This document shows, one piece after another, positions 51,056 through 60,170 of a stretch of 64,000 nt of DNA (position 1 is its first letter; each line of letters opens with the position of its first letter). The DNA comes from Alicyclobacillus mali (GTDB lineage Bacteria; Bacillota; Bacilli; Alicyclobacillales; Alicyclobacillaceae): assembly GCF_017329565.1 (NCBI RefSeq), contig NZ_JAFMTT010000007.1; one strand, given 5' to 3'. The translations under genes and the position numbers were made by a program. The notes beneath the pieces were generated by a model. That model was not told the DNA's origin, did not search any database, and was given only the letters and a program-made list of their open reading frames with translations.

Positions 51056-51906
51056 CCGCAGTGTCCGCGCGCGAGGTGAAGGAACTACTGCGCCGGCATG
51101 GCGTGATCGCGAAGAAGGGCTACGGGCAAAATTTTCTCGTGGATGCGCGCGTGCTGGACGGCATTGTGCGCGCGGTGGAACCGGATGCGCGCACCGTGGC
51201 GCTCGAGGTGGGGCCGGGACTCGGCGCGCTGACGGCGGCGCTCGCCGAACGGGCGAAGCGCGTGGTGGCGGTTGAAAAGGACGAGAGCCTGCGTCCGGTG
51301 CTGGACGAGGTGCTCGCTCCGCACGAAAACGCCGAAGTGGTGTACGCAGATTGCCTGAAGGTGGACCTCCGGGCGCTCGTTGCGCCGCGGCTCGATGAAG
51401 GGGATCGGCTGGTCTTCGCGGCGAATCTGCCGTATTACGTGACCACGCCCATCCTGTTTCAGGTGCTCGAATCGGGGCTGCCGGTGTCGCGCGCCGTGGT
51501 GATGGTGCAGAGGGAAGTGGCGGACCGCATGGTGGCCAGGCCTGGCGGCAAGGACTACGGCGTGTTATCGGTCGGCGTGCAGTATCGCGGCGAGGTGCGG
51601 CGGCTGTTCAATGTCCCGCCAAGCGCCTTTCTGCCCCAGCCGGGGGTGGACTCGGCTGTCGTCGCGATCGACTGCGACAAACGCCCCGCGGTGCGCGCGG
51701 CGGACGAGGGGGCGCTGTTTCGCGTCGTCCGGGCGGCGTTCGGGACGCGGCGCAAGACGCTGGAGAACGCCTTGGCCGCGGGGCTTGGCATGCCGAAGGA
51801 CAGCGTGCGCCAGAAGGTGATCGCGGCCGGGATCGACCCTGGAGCGCGCGCCGAGCAGCTGTCGCTCGCGGACTTCGTGCGGCTCGCGGACGAAATGGAA
51901 AAGTAG
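51052..51906 (+). CDS. rsmA: 16S rRNA dimethyladenosine transferase
   Basis: A 284-residue SAM methyltransferase (KsgA) that dimethylates A1518 and A1519 of 16S rRNA. GQNFLVDARVL begins the fold, the SAM site is ALEVGPGLGALTAAL and the catalytic motif is NLPYYVTTPI. The ATG overlaps the rnmV stop. It is the last gene of the metG-tatD-rnmV-rsmA unit. Confidence 0.96.
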   Translation: MTAVSAREVKELLRRHGVIAKKGYGQNFLVDARVLDGIVRAVEPDARTVALEVGPGLGALTAALAERAKRVVAVEKDESLRPVLDEVLAPHENAEVVYADCLKVDLRALVAPRLDEGDRLVFAANLPYYVTTPILFQVLESGLPVSRAVVMVQREVADRMVARPGGKDYGVLSVGVQYRGEVRRLFNVPPSAFLPQPGVDSAVVAIDCDKRPAVRAADEGALFRVVRAAFGTRRKTLENALAAGLGMPKDSVRQKVIAAGIDPGARAEQLSLADFVRLADEMEK

Positions 51907-52053
51907 AGGGGAAGCGTTCGCGGGCGCTTCACGGCAGAGGCTCAGCCGAGATGGCGTGGACACGGGCGGCCGCGATGCGCGGTATGTGTGGCTGCCATCG
52001 GTTGATATACTAACAACATACACAACAAACGGCGTTACGAATGGTGGGTGGAT

Positions 52054-53202
52054 ATGCGCGTCAATCCCTTTAATCCCTACTTTCCGGCCCACGATGCGCT
52101 CTTTGCGAATCGCAAGCTCGAACAAGCCATGTTTGCCAGAGCGTTGAGAGCGAGCACCCAGTCAAGTTTGCCGGGTGCGTGGAATGTGGCCGTCGTCGGC
52201 CCATGGGGAATCGGGAAAACGAGTCTCCTCCGCCGCTTTGCTTGGATGGCGAGTCAGCACGAACCTCCGGTTGGGGTGGTCACGCTGACAGCCACGACTG
52301 CGCTCGGCTCTTTTGATGGCTTTGTCCACTCGCTTCTCGCTAGGCTGAAGCAGGATCTGTTGTCCAACATTCGCCTGGGAGAGCGCTTTCTCGAAGAGTT
52401 TGCTCGCTGGGAGCCTCATCTGCGCTTGGGCCCGGTCTCCGTGGCGAGGCGCGCTTCGGAAAAAGCAGACCTGGTGCATGTGGATGTTTTGTACAGCGAG
52501 TTGAGCCGCCTCTGGCAGCACTACGTGCGCGATCGACTTGCGGCTATTTTCATTTTCATCGACGACGCCAACAATCTCTTGGCCATCGACCCCAAATTTC
52601 TCCTCAGCCTCCGCGCCGTATTTCAGGATTTGCAGGGCAAGGACATGGTATATCCGCTGGTCATCACAGGCCAGGAGGACATGTTTGAGGCCACTCGCGA
52701 CGTATCGGAGCCCGTCACGCGATTCTTTGAGCGCCTACCCATTCGCCCCTTCAGCCTGGATGACACGAGAGAAGCCATTGTCGAGCCCCTTCAGGCTGTC
52801 GGCCATCCGCTTCGAGTGGGGGAAGACGCGATACGTGAAATCTACGACCAAACGCTTGGCCACCCTTATTTCGTGGCTTTCGTGATGCGCGAACTCGTCG
52901 ATCGCGCCGAGCTCCTGGAGATTCGAACGATCGACGAGGAGTTCGTGCGCGGCCAGTGGGCGGCGGTCTACGAGCGCTTGGGCATGGAGAAATTTGAAGC
53001 GGAGTGGAACTATGCGACCGATGCGGAGCGCGAACTTCTCGCACTTGTCGCAGATGAGAGGCCGCTCTCCACGTACGGGCGAAGCGCGTCGACTTTGGCC
53101 GCGCGCCTCGTGCAAAAGGGGTTGTTGATCAAAGAGGGACGCGGCAAATATCGCCTCTACCACCCCCTCTTCGCCGCGTACGTGAAGCGCCGGCTGACCT
53201 GA
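52054..53202 (+). CDS. Stand-alone P-loop ATPase (AAA_16/Orc1-like)
   Basis: A protein of about 382 residues. Walker A is VVGPWGIGKTSLLRRF near residue 48 and Walker B is IFIFIDDANNL near residue 170. The end (about 320-382) looks like a winged helix (STYGRSASTLAARLVQKGLL then a wing). This is the layout of STAND/AAA_16 ATPases related to archaeal Orc1/Cdc6-like ATPases. No partner gene is adjacent. ATG 52054 has a moderate GGTGGG site. The function is unknown; replication, stress or defence roles are all open. Confidence 0.72.
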   Translation: MRVNPFNPYFPAHDALFANRKLEQAMFARALRASTQSSLPGAWNVAVVGPWGIGKTSLLRRFAWMASQHEPPVGVVTLTATTALGSFDGFVHSLLARLKQDLLSNIRLGERFLEEFARWEPHLRLGPVSVARRASEKADLVHVDVLYSELSRLWQHYVRDRLAAIFIFIDDANNLLAIDPKFLLSLRAVFQDLQGKDMVYPLVITGQEDMFEATRDVSEPVTRFFERLPIRPFSLDDTREAIVEPLQAVGHPLRVGEDAIREIYDQTLGHPYFVAFVMRELVDRAELLEIRTIDEEFVRGQWAAVYERLGMEKFEAEWNYATDAERELLALVADERPLSTYGRSASTLAARLVQKGLLIKEGRGKYRLYHPLFAAYVKRRLT

Positions 53203-53235
53203 CGTCTGATGGGACTGCGATCCTGATCACAAGAA

Positions 53236-53260
53236 GAGCTGAACGGCAAACGTTCAGCTC
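53236..53260. terminator. Hairpin between convergent genes
   Basis: GAGCTGAACG (53236-53245), loop GCAAA, CGTTCAGCTC (53251-53260). On the minus strand it is followed by TTCTTGT, suiting the oxidase transcript; on the plus strand no T tract follows. Confidence 0.6.
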
Positions 53261-53351
53261 CGACTTGGGGATGGAGAGCCAGAGGCCGTGAGAGGCCGGC
53301 CGTATCAGGGGGGTGAGGGCCGCGCCAGGCGGCGCCGACGCGGCCTGCGTG

Positions 53352-54305
53352 TCACTGCTCCACGCCGACGGTCTCCTCGGTGTAGTAATAGATTTCATCC
53401 ACGGACTTGCCGCGAGCGCGTTGCAGGACGCCAAGGCGAGTGGCAAACTGTTTCTGCGCGTAGGCGACAAATTCGTCTGGGTTCAGTCCGAAGGGTACAT
53501 CGGTGATGCCAAGTTCTTCGGCGAGTTTCTGGGCTTCCTCCGTGTCGAGTTCGGCGTTCAGATCCTGGACCACCCCGATGGCGTGCGGCAAAAGCAGGTT
53601 GATGCGCCGATTGACGACGTCCCAGATGTGACCGTTCTCGCTGATGAGCCGCGACAGCAGGTACGTGCCGTAGCCGATGTGCCGGGACTCGTCGCGCTGC
53701 AGCAGGCGGATGGTCTGGATAAGTCCGGGCAGCTTGTTTTCCTTTTGCAGGGCCGTGTAGAACGCGTAGTAGCCGGTCTCCGCGAGCACGCCTTCCACCA
53801 CCATGTTGTAGGTCACGGACGCTTCCGCCTGGGCCTCTGGGGACGGATCGTGCACCAAGCGTCCCATCGCCTGCGGCAGGTACTCGTAGAAGATCTTGCG
53901 GTAATGGTCCCTGTGAAAGACGGACAAATCAGACGTTTCGCCGGCCACTTCGTCGAGGAAGCGCCGAAACGTCTCCGTGTGTTTGGCCTCTTCGAAGAGG
54001 AAGGTCGTGAGGTACATCTCCTCCTCCAAGCGTCCCTCGCGCGCCACCGCCATGATGAGCGGCAAAAGGTCGAGTGTAACCGCTTCCTCGCCAGCGACAA
54101 ACAACGAGCATAGGCGGAGAATGACGCGCCGTTCGGCCTCGTTCATCCCTTGCCAGTCTTCCTTGTCCTTCGTGAAGTCAATGTCTCGCGGATCCCATGT
54201 CCCGAGCTTCTTCGCCTTGTGATACAGCCGCATGGGCAGAACGCTGTGGTTCAAGCGCTTTTCGCTGGTTGTCTGAAAAACGCGCGGTGTTTCCGTCAAT
54301 GCCAT
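53352..54305 (-). CDS. R2-like ligand-binding oxidase
   Basis: A 317-residue ferritin-like four-helix oxidase with a Mn/Fe site that oxidises a bound long-chain ligand and builds a Tyr-Val ether link. All signature residues of the Geobacillus enzyme are found with a constant offset of four: Glu73, Glu106, His109, Glu171, Glu206 and His209 as metal ligands, and Val76 and Tyr166 for the cross-link (GEEAVTLD, FEEAKHTE, TYNMVVEG, RDESRHIGYG). It is not a ribonucleotide reductase subunit. The ATG follows GGAGG. Its biological role is unknown. Confidence 0.9.
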   Translation of the reverse strand: MALTETPRVFQTTSEKRLNHSVLPMRLYHKAKKLGTWDPRDIDFTKDKEDWQGMNEAERRVILRLCSLFVAGEEAVTLDLLPLIMAVAREGRLEEEMYLTTFLFEEAKHTETFRRFLDEVAGETSDLSVFHRDHYRKIFYEYLPQAMGRLVHDPSPEAQAEASVTYNMVVEGVLAETGYYAFYTALQKENKLPGLIQTIRLLQRDESRHIGYGTYLLSRLISENGHIWDVVNRRINLLLPHAIGVVQDLNAELDTEEAQKLAEELGITDVPFGLNPDEFVAYAQKQFATRLGVLQRARGKSVDEIYYYTEETVGVEQ

Positions 54306-54416
54306 GGGTGTCGCCTCCAGTGCTCACGTTCTACAATTCACCATACTGGCGACGCTTGAGGCTGGCCATCCCTCGGTTTGCGGGGAAAGAGCGCCTGCAT
54401 CCCCTAAACCCCGGGG

Positions 54417-55208
54417 TCATGGCAGCACGGAAGCGCACAAGTCCAACACGGCCGGGTCCGACACAAGGCGGAGGTGGTTGTAGCCAGGGAGATCTGCGAG
54501 ATGGTGGCCCTCGCCGCACTTGGCGAGATCGGCCGGGACCAGGCCGTCCGAGTCACGTCGCAAAAGTGCGTGGTACAACGTGCCGATGAACAATTCGCCG
54601 CCGACGCCCCAGCTCACGCCGCGCTGAATGGCGCGAACCGTGTACAACGGGATGTGCGAAGGCCACGGGTGGCGATTCACCAATTCCCGCACGCGGCGCG
54701 GCGTGAGGCTCCCGAACGCACGACCCGCGCCGACGATGTAGCCGAACCACAGGAAGTCGCGGGCCATGGGCGCACCGAGGTGGGGCGTGCCAAGGGTGAC
54801 CGCGGCCGCGACGTCTTCGGGGTGCTGACTGACGTAGCGCCGCAGGACCAGGCCGCCCATGCTGTGCGCGATCACGTCAAATGGCTTCGTCAATCCCCGC
54901 ATTTCTTGGAACAGCGCCAGCTTTTGCTCCAGGTACGTGCACTGGCGCTCGACGGTGTCGCATCCTGCACCATGATGAGGGTCACCCGCCAGGTGCACGC
55001 GCCCCTCTGGATAATCCACGCTCCACAGCCGCTCGCTGCGATTCAGGTGCACCACATAGACGCGATCCGTTCCCCATCGATCCACGGCTCGGCGCAAGAA
55101 GGACTCCGTCCAGCGGTGCGCATTGCGGAGGCCGTGCACGAGCACGAGCGGATGTGCCTTGGCGGCCATAGGCTTGACAGATTCAGAAGATTGGAGCGAT
55201 AGTGTCAC
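54417..55208 (-). CDS. Alpha/beta hydrolase, lipase-like
   Basis: A 263-residue esterase or lipase. The oxyanion region is LVLVHGLRNAHRW, the nucleophile elbow AHSMGG carries the catalytic Ser, and the acid and base are likely in DSDGLVP and YNHLRL. It resembles triacylglycerol lipases of the LipA/EstA type but lacks a clear signal peptide, so it may be cytoplasmic. GTG 55208 lies six bases after GAGGAGGGA. It is downstream of the DUF6114 cluster's promoter region and divergent from it. Confidence 0.84.
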   Translation of the reverse strand: MTLSLQSSESVKPMAAKAHPLVLVHGLRNAHRWTESFLRRAVDRWGTDRVYVVHLNRSERLWSVDYPEGRVHLAGDPHHGAGCDTVERQCTYLEQKLALFQEMRGLTKPFDVIAHSMGGLVLRRYVSQHPEDVAAAVTLGTPHLGAPMARDFLWFGYIVGAGRAFGSLTPRRVRELVNRHPWPSHIPLYTVRAIQRGVSWGVGGELFIGTLYHALLRRDSDGLVPADLAKCGEGHHLADLPGYNHLRLVSDPAVLDLCASVLP

Positions 55209-55415
55209 TGAGAATCCCTCCTCTCTACACCATTGTCAGGATGTGTCGAATCGGGGCAACCCCTCGTTTTTCGGAGTCAATTACCCATGCCGATGGGATG
55301 GGGTGCGGCGACGCGGAGACGTAGGATAAGGTCAAACCCGTCGACCCGCGCAACGCGTGGTGTCGAACGAGGGCCCCCGGTTCTCGGGATGGAATCCATC
55401 GGGGGGTTGAGACAA

Positions 55416-56594
55416 GTGGCGACTGCGAAGATGCAGGAAGGCGACGGTGCCCGTCATTCGCAGATCGGAGCCGAGGCGGGAGATGTGCAGGCGAAACCGC
55501 ACGTGTTTCAGTACGCCATCACGCCGACACGTTGGCCCACAGCGGACCCGCAACTTCTCTCCGAGTGGCGTGAAAACGTATTCGCGCAGCTCGGCAGTCA
55601 TCCGGGAGAGGTGGAGGCTGGATCGGCGTCGCATCCACCGCTGCGAGAAGCTCGGGGGAACGCAGAGAAGCCGTCTGCGATGACTGACGCGGAGGCGGGC
55701 GGCGGGCGGGATGGCGAGGCGCAGCGACCTGCGGATGCGGCGGATGAACCTGCTCCGGTCGCGGGCGACGGCCCATCCGACGCTGGAACGGCGGCGCGGC
55801 GGGCGCGGCGCAGGCGGCATGAGGCGGTGGATCTGGCGGTGCTCGTCGCAGCGGAATCGGCCGCGCCGGAGGGGCCGACCGAGCCAAGCAGTGCTCCGGA
55901 GTTGGCAGGCGAGGCGGCGGGTGTGGGGGCGGTAAGCGCTTCCTCAGACGAAGTGCCGGCAGGCGTGTTGACGCCCAGCCAAATTGTACGGGGCGATCCG
56001 CTCCGGCTGCCTGACGACGTCGAGGGACGGCGGCGCGGGAAAGTTCGCTCGCACGAGCGGGGAGGAGGAGTGATGGCGGTGGATCCAGAGACGGTGTCCG
56101 TTTCACCTACGCCCCAGCCTTCGGGCAAGCGGCCGCAGGGCGTCGTCGTCGACGTGGAAGCCACGGAGTCGGTGCCGCCGGCGCCTGCGAGCAAAGGGTT
56201 CAAGAGGTGGAGGCGCACGCGGCCCTTCTGGGCAGGGTTGTTGTCCATGCTGGGGGGCGCAGCGGTAGCGGCCGGGCCGGTCAGCCTGTTGCACATTGTG
56301 GCGTTCACCCAGTCGAGTGTGCCCCTTGGCGCCGCGGTCGGCATCCTCATTTTCATCATGGGACTGTTGGAGTGGATATTTCCTTTTTACGCCATTCTCA
56401 CAGGCGTCATCACCGTGGTCCTGGCGTTGGTCTCGCTCATCTCCTCGTCGTTCGGCGGTCTCTTTATTGGCATGCTGCTAAGTCTTGTGGGTGGTGCAAT
56501 GGCGGTGGCGTGGCGTCCAGCACAGCCGAAGAACAAGAAATCGAAGAAAACCAAGGCGCCGAATCTTCCCAATACGCCTTCCGCCTCTGCATAA
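55416..56594 (+). CDS. DUF6114-like membrane protein with long disordered N-terminus
   Basis: A protein of about 392 residues. The first ~250 are low-complexity, rich in Ala, Glu, Pro and Arg, and likely disordered. The C-terminal ~130 hold three or four membrane segments (RPFWAGLLSMLGGAAVAAGP, then FPFYAILTGVITVVLALVSL) in the pattern of DUF6114, a family I know mainly from Actinobacteria, next to DUF6230 proteins, as here. GTG 55416 follows GGGGGG; the frame is open upstream. It begins a four-gene set. The function is unknown. Confidence 0.65.
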   Translation: MATAKMQEGDGARHSQIGAEAGDVQAKPHVFQYAITPTRWPTADPQLLSEWRENVFAQLGSHPGEVEAGSASHPPLREARGNAEKPSAMTDAEAGGGRDGEAQRPADAADEPAPVAGDGPSDAGTAARRARRRRHEAVDLAVLVAAESAAPEGPTEPSSAPELAGEAAGVGAVSASSDEVPAGVLTPSQIVRGDPLRLPDDVEGRRRGKVRSHERGGGVMAVDPETVSVSPTPQPSGKRPQGVVVDVEATESVPPAPASKGFKRWRRTRPFWAGLLSMLGGAAVAAGPVSLLHIVAFTQSSVPLGAAVGILIFIMGLLEWIFPFYAILTGVITVVLALVSLISSSFGGLFIGMLLSLVGGAMAVAWRPAQPKNKKSKKTKAPNLPNTPSASA

Positions 56595-56647
56595 ACCCCG
56601 CGTTCGAGGCGAACCGGGGTAAGCGATTTCAAAGAGGAGGGGTTCTT

Positions 56648-57235
56648 ATGTATCCTGAGATGGCGTTGCCCATGGAGGGGCGCACGAATTGGAAGGTATT
56701 CGCCGGTGTCATGGCAGGGGGCGTGGCCGGTATTGGCGCGCTGACCGGCATGCTGATGAACGGGGTGGTGTCCGCGGCGGTGAATCTCCCGGTGCCCTTC
56801 ACCGTACAAGCGTCGAGCATCAATGGCACGGGCTTCAATTTGGCGCCCGGTCAAGTGCCGAACCAGCAGCAGGGCGCGGCGCAAATCCAGATGAACGGCT
56901 CTCTGCAGAACATGACCATCTCGAAAACAGTGAATACGCCGCTAGGTACGTTCCAGATCAACATCAGCGCTGGCTCGGGCAGCACGCCGGTCCAGGCGAC
57001 GGGCATGACGGTCTACGCCTCGAGCTTGGGCGGTGACACGAGCTTCCCAAGCGGACTGACGATGGATGCTTCGTCAGGTGCGCTGTCCGGCAGCCAGTTG
57101 CAGATGAACAACGCTACGCTTCAGGTGCCGTATCTCAGCACGCAGAGCATTACGCTGCCCGGCATGTCGCTCTCCATCCAGCCGGTGTCGGGTTCGTCGA
57201 GCAGTTCCTCCAGCTCGTCGTCGTCCGGCAACTGA
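56648..57235 (+). CDS. DUF6230-like exported protein
   Basis: A 195-residue protein with an N-terminal signal or anchor (about residues 16-40), then a beta-rich domain with LPVPFTVQASSINGTGF and many Asn/Thr/Ser repeats, and a poly-Ser tail. The LPVPFTVQAS start resembles DUF6230. The ATG lies six bases after AGAGGAGGGG. It follows the DUF6114-like gene by 53 bases; the pair is a known actinobacterial combination, but I infer this from pattern, not from a search. Confidence 0.62.
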   Translation: MYPEMALPMEGRTNWKVFAGVMAGGVAGIGALTGMLMNGVVSAAVNLPVPFTVQASSINGTGFNLAPGQVPNQQQGAAQIQMNGSLQNMTISKTVNTPLGTFQINISAGSGSTPVQATGMTVYASSLGGDTSFPSGLTMDASSGALSGSQLQMNNATLQVPYLSTQSITLPGMSLSIQPVSGSSSSSSSSSSSGN

Positions 57236-57295
57236 TGAGATATGGGCGCAGCGAGCTGACGCCCGCTGCGCTCCATCCTGGTGGGAGGGGTTGGC

Positions 57296-57829
57296 ATGCA
57301 GTGGATACATCGTTGGGCGCGTGGACCGGCCCTTCGTTCCAGGAGGTTGACGCGCACGCTGGGGCTGTCGGCCGTGGCCGCTGCGTCGGCGTTGACGCTG
57401 ATGCCTGCTCCTGTTCCGCGCGCCGGCACCATTATTCCGGGTCGTGTGCCCTTCACGCTCCGGGCGTCCGAAATCATCGCGCAGAATGCGGTCATCAGCA
57501 TTTTGGGCGAGTCGATGTCGTTCTCTTCGGCCTCCATTCAGGGCATGACCATCACGTATTCGTCCGGAGGACATACGTACACCATTGCGGTGAACGGGAC
57601 GTCCTCAGCCGGGCCGACGGTGATCAAGACCTCGCTTTTCAGCACATTGAAGGACGACATCGGCTCACTGTTTCACGTCCAATCTCCGAGCGTGGCGGTG
57701 GTGCTCGCGGATGCATTGATTCAGAAGCCCATTTCGACGCTGGTCCTGACGAACGTGAATCTGACCATTGATACGTCGATGTCGGCCCAGTCTATCCAGA
57801 TGCCCTCCATGCAAATGAGCGTGAATTGA
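57296..57829 (+). CDS. Exported beta-rich protein, related to its neighbours
   Basis: A protein of about 177 residues with a basic start and hydrophobic signal (about residues 22-42), then VPFTLRASEIIAQNAVISIL, which parallels VPFTVQASSINGTGF of the previous gene and PFVLTADRIVAEHARMNVL of the next. Three consecutive genes thus share an opening motif and look like paralogues. ATG 57296 lies after GGGAGGGG. The function is unknown. Confidence 0.6.
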   Translation: MQWIHRWARGPALRSRRLTRTLGLSAVAAASALTLMPAPVPRAGTIIPGRVPFTLRASEIIAQNAVISILGESMSFSSASIQGMTITYSSGGHTYTIAVNGTSSAGPTVIKTSLFSTLKDDIGSLFHVQSPSVAVVLADALIQKPISTLVLTNVNLTIDTSMSAQSIQMPSMQMSVN

Positions 57830-57870
57830 TTGGCGTCTGTCGGGAGATTCCGGTGGTGAGGGGTGATGGT

Positions 57871-58245
57871 GTGAACTCGCAGGCGCCTTTCGTTTTGACC
57901 GCTGACCGGATCGTCGCCGAGCACGCGCGCATGAACGTGCTCGCCAATTTGCTCACCTTCAAGGCGGCCGTGATCGAGGGCATGAACATTGCGCGCAGCG
58001 CGGACGGGGTGACTTTGTCCATCCGGTCTGGGGGCCGCGTGTCCGTCGGGGAGACAAAGATCCAGGCGACGGTGCTTCGCAACCTTGCAAGCATCGGAAG
58101 CTTTCGAAGCAAGCGAGATGTGATTGTGCTTTTGGCAGGCGGAGCGATTCCGAAGCTTGAGTTGTCGCGCGTGGAACTGATGATTGACGGGTATTTGATG
58201 ACCTCCTACGCGGAAATTCCGGCCATGCGACTGGAAGTCGTCTGA
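57871..58245 (+). CDS. Beta-rich protein, paralogue of the two upstream genes
   Basis: A protein of about 124 residues without an obvious signal peptide; the motif PFVLTADRIVAEHA relates it to the two exported proteins before it. A start at TTG 57826, overlapping the previous stop, would add 15 residues. I prefer GTG 57871, seven bases after GAGGGG. If the short form is right, it lacks the export signal of its relatives and may stay inside the cell. Confidence 0.55.
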   Translation: MNSQAPFVLTADRIVAEHARMNVLANLLTFKAAVIEGMNIARSADGVTLSIRSGGRVSVGETKIQATVLRNLASIGSFRSKRDVIVLLAGGAIPKLELSRVELMIDGYLMTSYAEIPAMRLEVV

Positions 58246-58260
58246 CGGTTCCCTTTACGA

Positions 58261-58323
58261 CCGTTGCCCATCGCGCGAGTGCTTCTGCTGACGTCACCGC
58301 ACGAGAAGCAGCCGGGGCAACGG
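58261..58323. repeat. Long nested inverted repeat after the four-gene set
   Basis: Outer arms CCGTTGCCC (58261-58269) and GGGCAACGG (58315-58323); inner arms TGCTTCT (58280-58286) and AGAAGCA (58304-58310). No T run follows. It could be a factor-assisted terminator or an RNA-processing structure. Confidence 0.5.
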
Positions 58324-58373
58324 CGGAACCGGGAGCTGAAATCCTCCTCAGCCTCTTTTCAGCATCCTAATTC

Positions 58374-58402
58374 TTGTTTCCCCGTGCGAATTCCCCTATA
58401 AT
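58374..58402 (+). promoter_or_regulatory. Promoter of the GAF-LuxR gene
   Basis: TTGTTT (58374-58379), a 17-base spacer, and a perfect -10 TATAAT (58397-58402). The leader to the ATG at 58567 is about 155 bases. Confidence 0.75.
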
Positions 58403-58566
58403 GACGGTCATACACCACTGTGTTCGGAGGTATGCGATCGCCCCTAGACACATACATCAGGAGGCATGAACAGGACGAAGGGCGACGTATGATCCTAAAT
58501 CGACGCGCGGATCGAAAATCGAAGCGCAGAACTCGTGGCGCTTGCCAACCCAAAGGGGGATGCACG

Positions 58567-60087
58567 ATGAGTCGACCGTCGCCGCTTCCATCGCCCAGTG
58601 AGCCACTGCCCAAGAAGGTGGTTCAGTCCGTCCTGCAGACGCTTCAGGTGCAGGAGGCCGAGTGCCGCATGAATTGGAGCCTCCGCATGGCGAGGCTTGA
58701 AATTCCGGAGGTCACGCAGCCGGTTCTCACACACCTTTTTCAGTTTCTTCTGAGAAACATTGAAAGCGCTCTCAATGACGAGGAGGCACTGGTGCGGGCA
58801 TTTCAGGCGGAGGTCATGCGTGCACAGCCAAGTGTGATGGCTTCCGATGTGCTCGTCGTCGTGGGTTTCTTGGAAGAACTCCTCATCTCCATGGGCTGGA
58901 GGCTCGCGGAGCCGCCGCACATCGAGCCGTTTGTGCGCTTTGCGCATCGACTGTGCTTCGATCTCGCCCGTGAAGCACTGTCGGAGGGCTATTTTCCCGC
59001 GAAGCTCGCCGCGCGCACCCAATATATGTGCGATGCTCCCTTGGTGAACTGGCTGAATGTGCTCAGCGCCGAGTGCGACTGGAAGTGGTTCGCGCTGGTC
59101 CGGACGCGGCCTCAGGTGAATGTCGAGGAGTCGGCGGTGTACGTGCCAGAAACCCGCATGTGGGCAGCCGAAGCGCCGCATCCCGAGCGCACGGAGCAGG
59201 TCCGCAAGGCGCTGTCGGACGGATCGCCTTTTGTCGCCGCGGTTGGGGACAGTCTTTATGCGGTGGCCCAGGCGCGGCACGATCCATTGACCATCCGCCG
59301 GTTCCGCCAGACGGCGCAGTGGATCCAGAATGCGCTTCAACTCTCCATCTATGTCCGGGGCGGGCACGGGAGTGGCCGCGCGGAAATGCTTGAAGTGCTC
59401 CTGGAGTTCGACGATCTCCTCGCCACCGCGGCCGATATGAACGAGCTCCTTACGGCGGTCGTGGAACACGTGTGCCGGAGGGGCGGATTCAAGCGGAGCG
59501 CGCTGTTCTTGTACAACCCCATCACGCAGACGGTCGAGGGCGTCCATGGATACAACGTGAATGTTGAAGAAATTATGCGGATCCGTCAGACGGATCGCGA
59601 CATTCCGTCGCTGACGCAGTTCGTGCAGATTGCCAAGCCCGTGTTCCTGAAGGACGTCGGCAACATCCTGCCACAGTCCTATGTGAACAAGTTCCACCTG
59701 TCCTCGCTCCTCGTCTGTCCTGTCATCGATCAGCGGCGCTTACTCGGCATTATGCTGCTCGATCACGGCGGGAGGCCGTTCGCCCCGGACAACGCGACGA
59801 TTCGCATGGTCGAGGCGATGCTCGCGCGAGCCGGGCGCATGATTGTCACGCAGATGTTCCGTCAGGCGGGGGCGGCGCCCATCACGCCGCTCACCACGCT
59901 GACGAAGCGGGAACGCGAAATCTTGCAGCTCATTGCCGACGGCGTGGACACGAAGGAAATTGGGCGCGCGCTGCACATCAGCGACTACACAGTCACGGAG
60001 CACGTCAGCTCTATTTTGCGAAAATTGGGGGCGAAGAACCGCACGGAGGCCGTCGCGAAAGCCATGCGCGAGCGGATCATCCACTAA
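58567..60087 (+). CDS. GAF domain LuxR-type transcriptional regulator
   Basis: A 506-residue regulator. The C-terminal ~60 residues are a LuxR/GerE helix-turn-helix (TKREREILQLIADGVDTKEI then HISDYTVTEHVSSILRKLG). A GAF-like sensor spans about 280-425 (LEFDDLLATAADMNELLTAV to LLGIMLLDHGG). The N-terminal 200 residues are helical and unrecognised. It has its own promoter. The ATG follows AAAGGGGG. It might control the upstream cluster or the right-edge operon; nothing in the sequence proves either. Confidence 0.83.
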   Translation: MSRPSPLPSPSEPLPKKVVQSVLQTLQVQEAECRMNWSLRMARLEIPEVTQPVLTHLFQFLLRNIESALNDEEALVRAFQAEVMRAQPSVMASDVLVVVGFLEELLISMGWRLAEPPHIEPFVRFAHRLCFDLAREALSEGYFPAKLAARTQYMCDAPLVNWLNVLSAECDWKWFALVRTRPQVNVEESAVYVPETRMWAAEAPHPERTEQVRKALSDGSPFVAAVGDSLYAVAQARHDPLTIRRFRQTAQWIQNALQLSIYVRGGHGSGRAEMLEVLLEFDDLLATAADMNELLTAVVEHVCRRGGFKRSALFLYNPITQTVEGVHGYNVNVEEIMRIRQTDRDIPSLTQFVQIAKPVFLKDVGNILPQSYVNKFHLSSLLVCPVIDQRRLLGIMLLDHGGRPFAPDNATIRMVEAMLARAGRMIVTQMFRQAGAAPITPLTTLTKREREILQLIADGVDTKEIGRALHISDYTVTEHVSSILRKLGAKNRTEAVAKAMRERIIH

Positions 60088-60107
60088 GAGCCCTGTTTTC
60101 CCAAAGT

Positions 60108-60145
60108 GGGGCTGTCAACAAGCATGGATGCAGCTGGACAGCCCC
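60108..60145. terminator. Hairpin between convergent genes
   Basis: GGGGCTGTC (60108-60116) and GACAGCCCC (60137-60145). It separates the LuxR gene from the minus-strand AAA operon; there is no T tract on the plus strand. Confidence 0.55.
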
Positions 60146-60170
60146 GTTCGCGCTGGTGCAAGTGTTCGTG

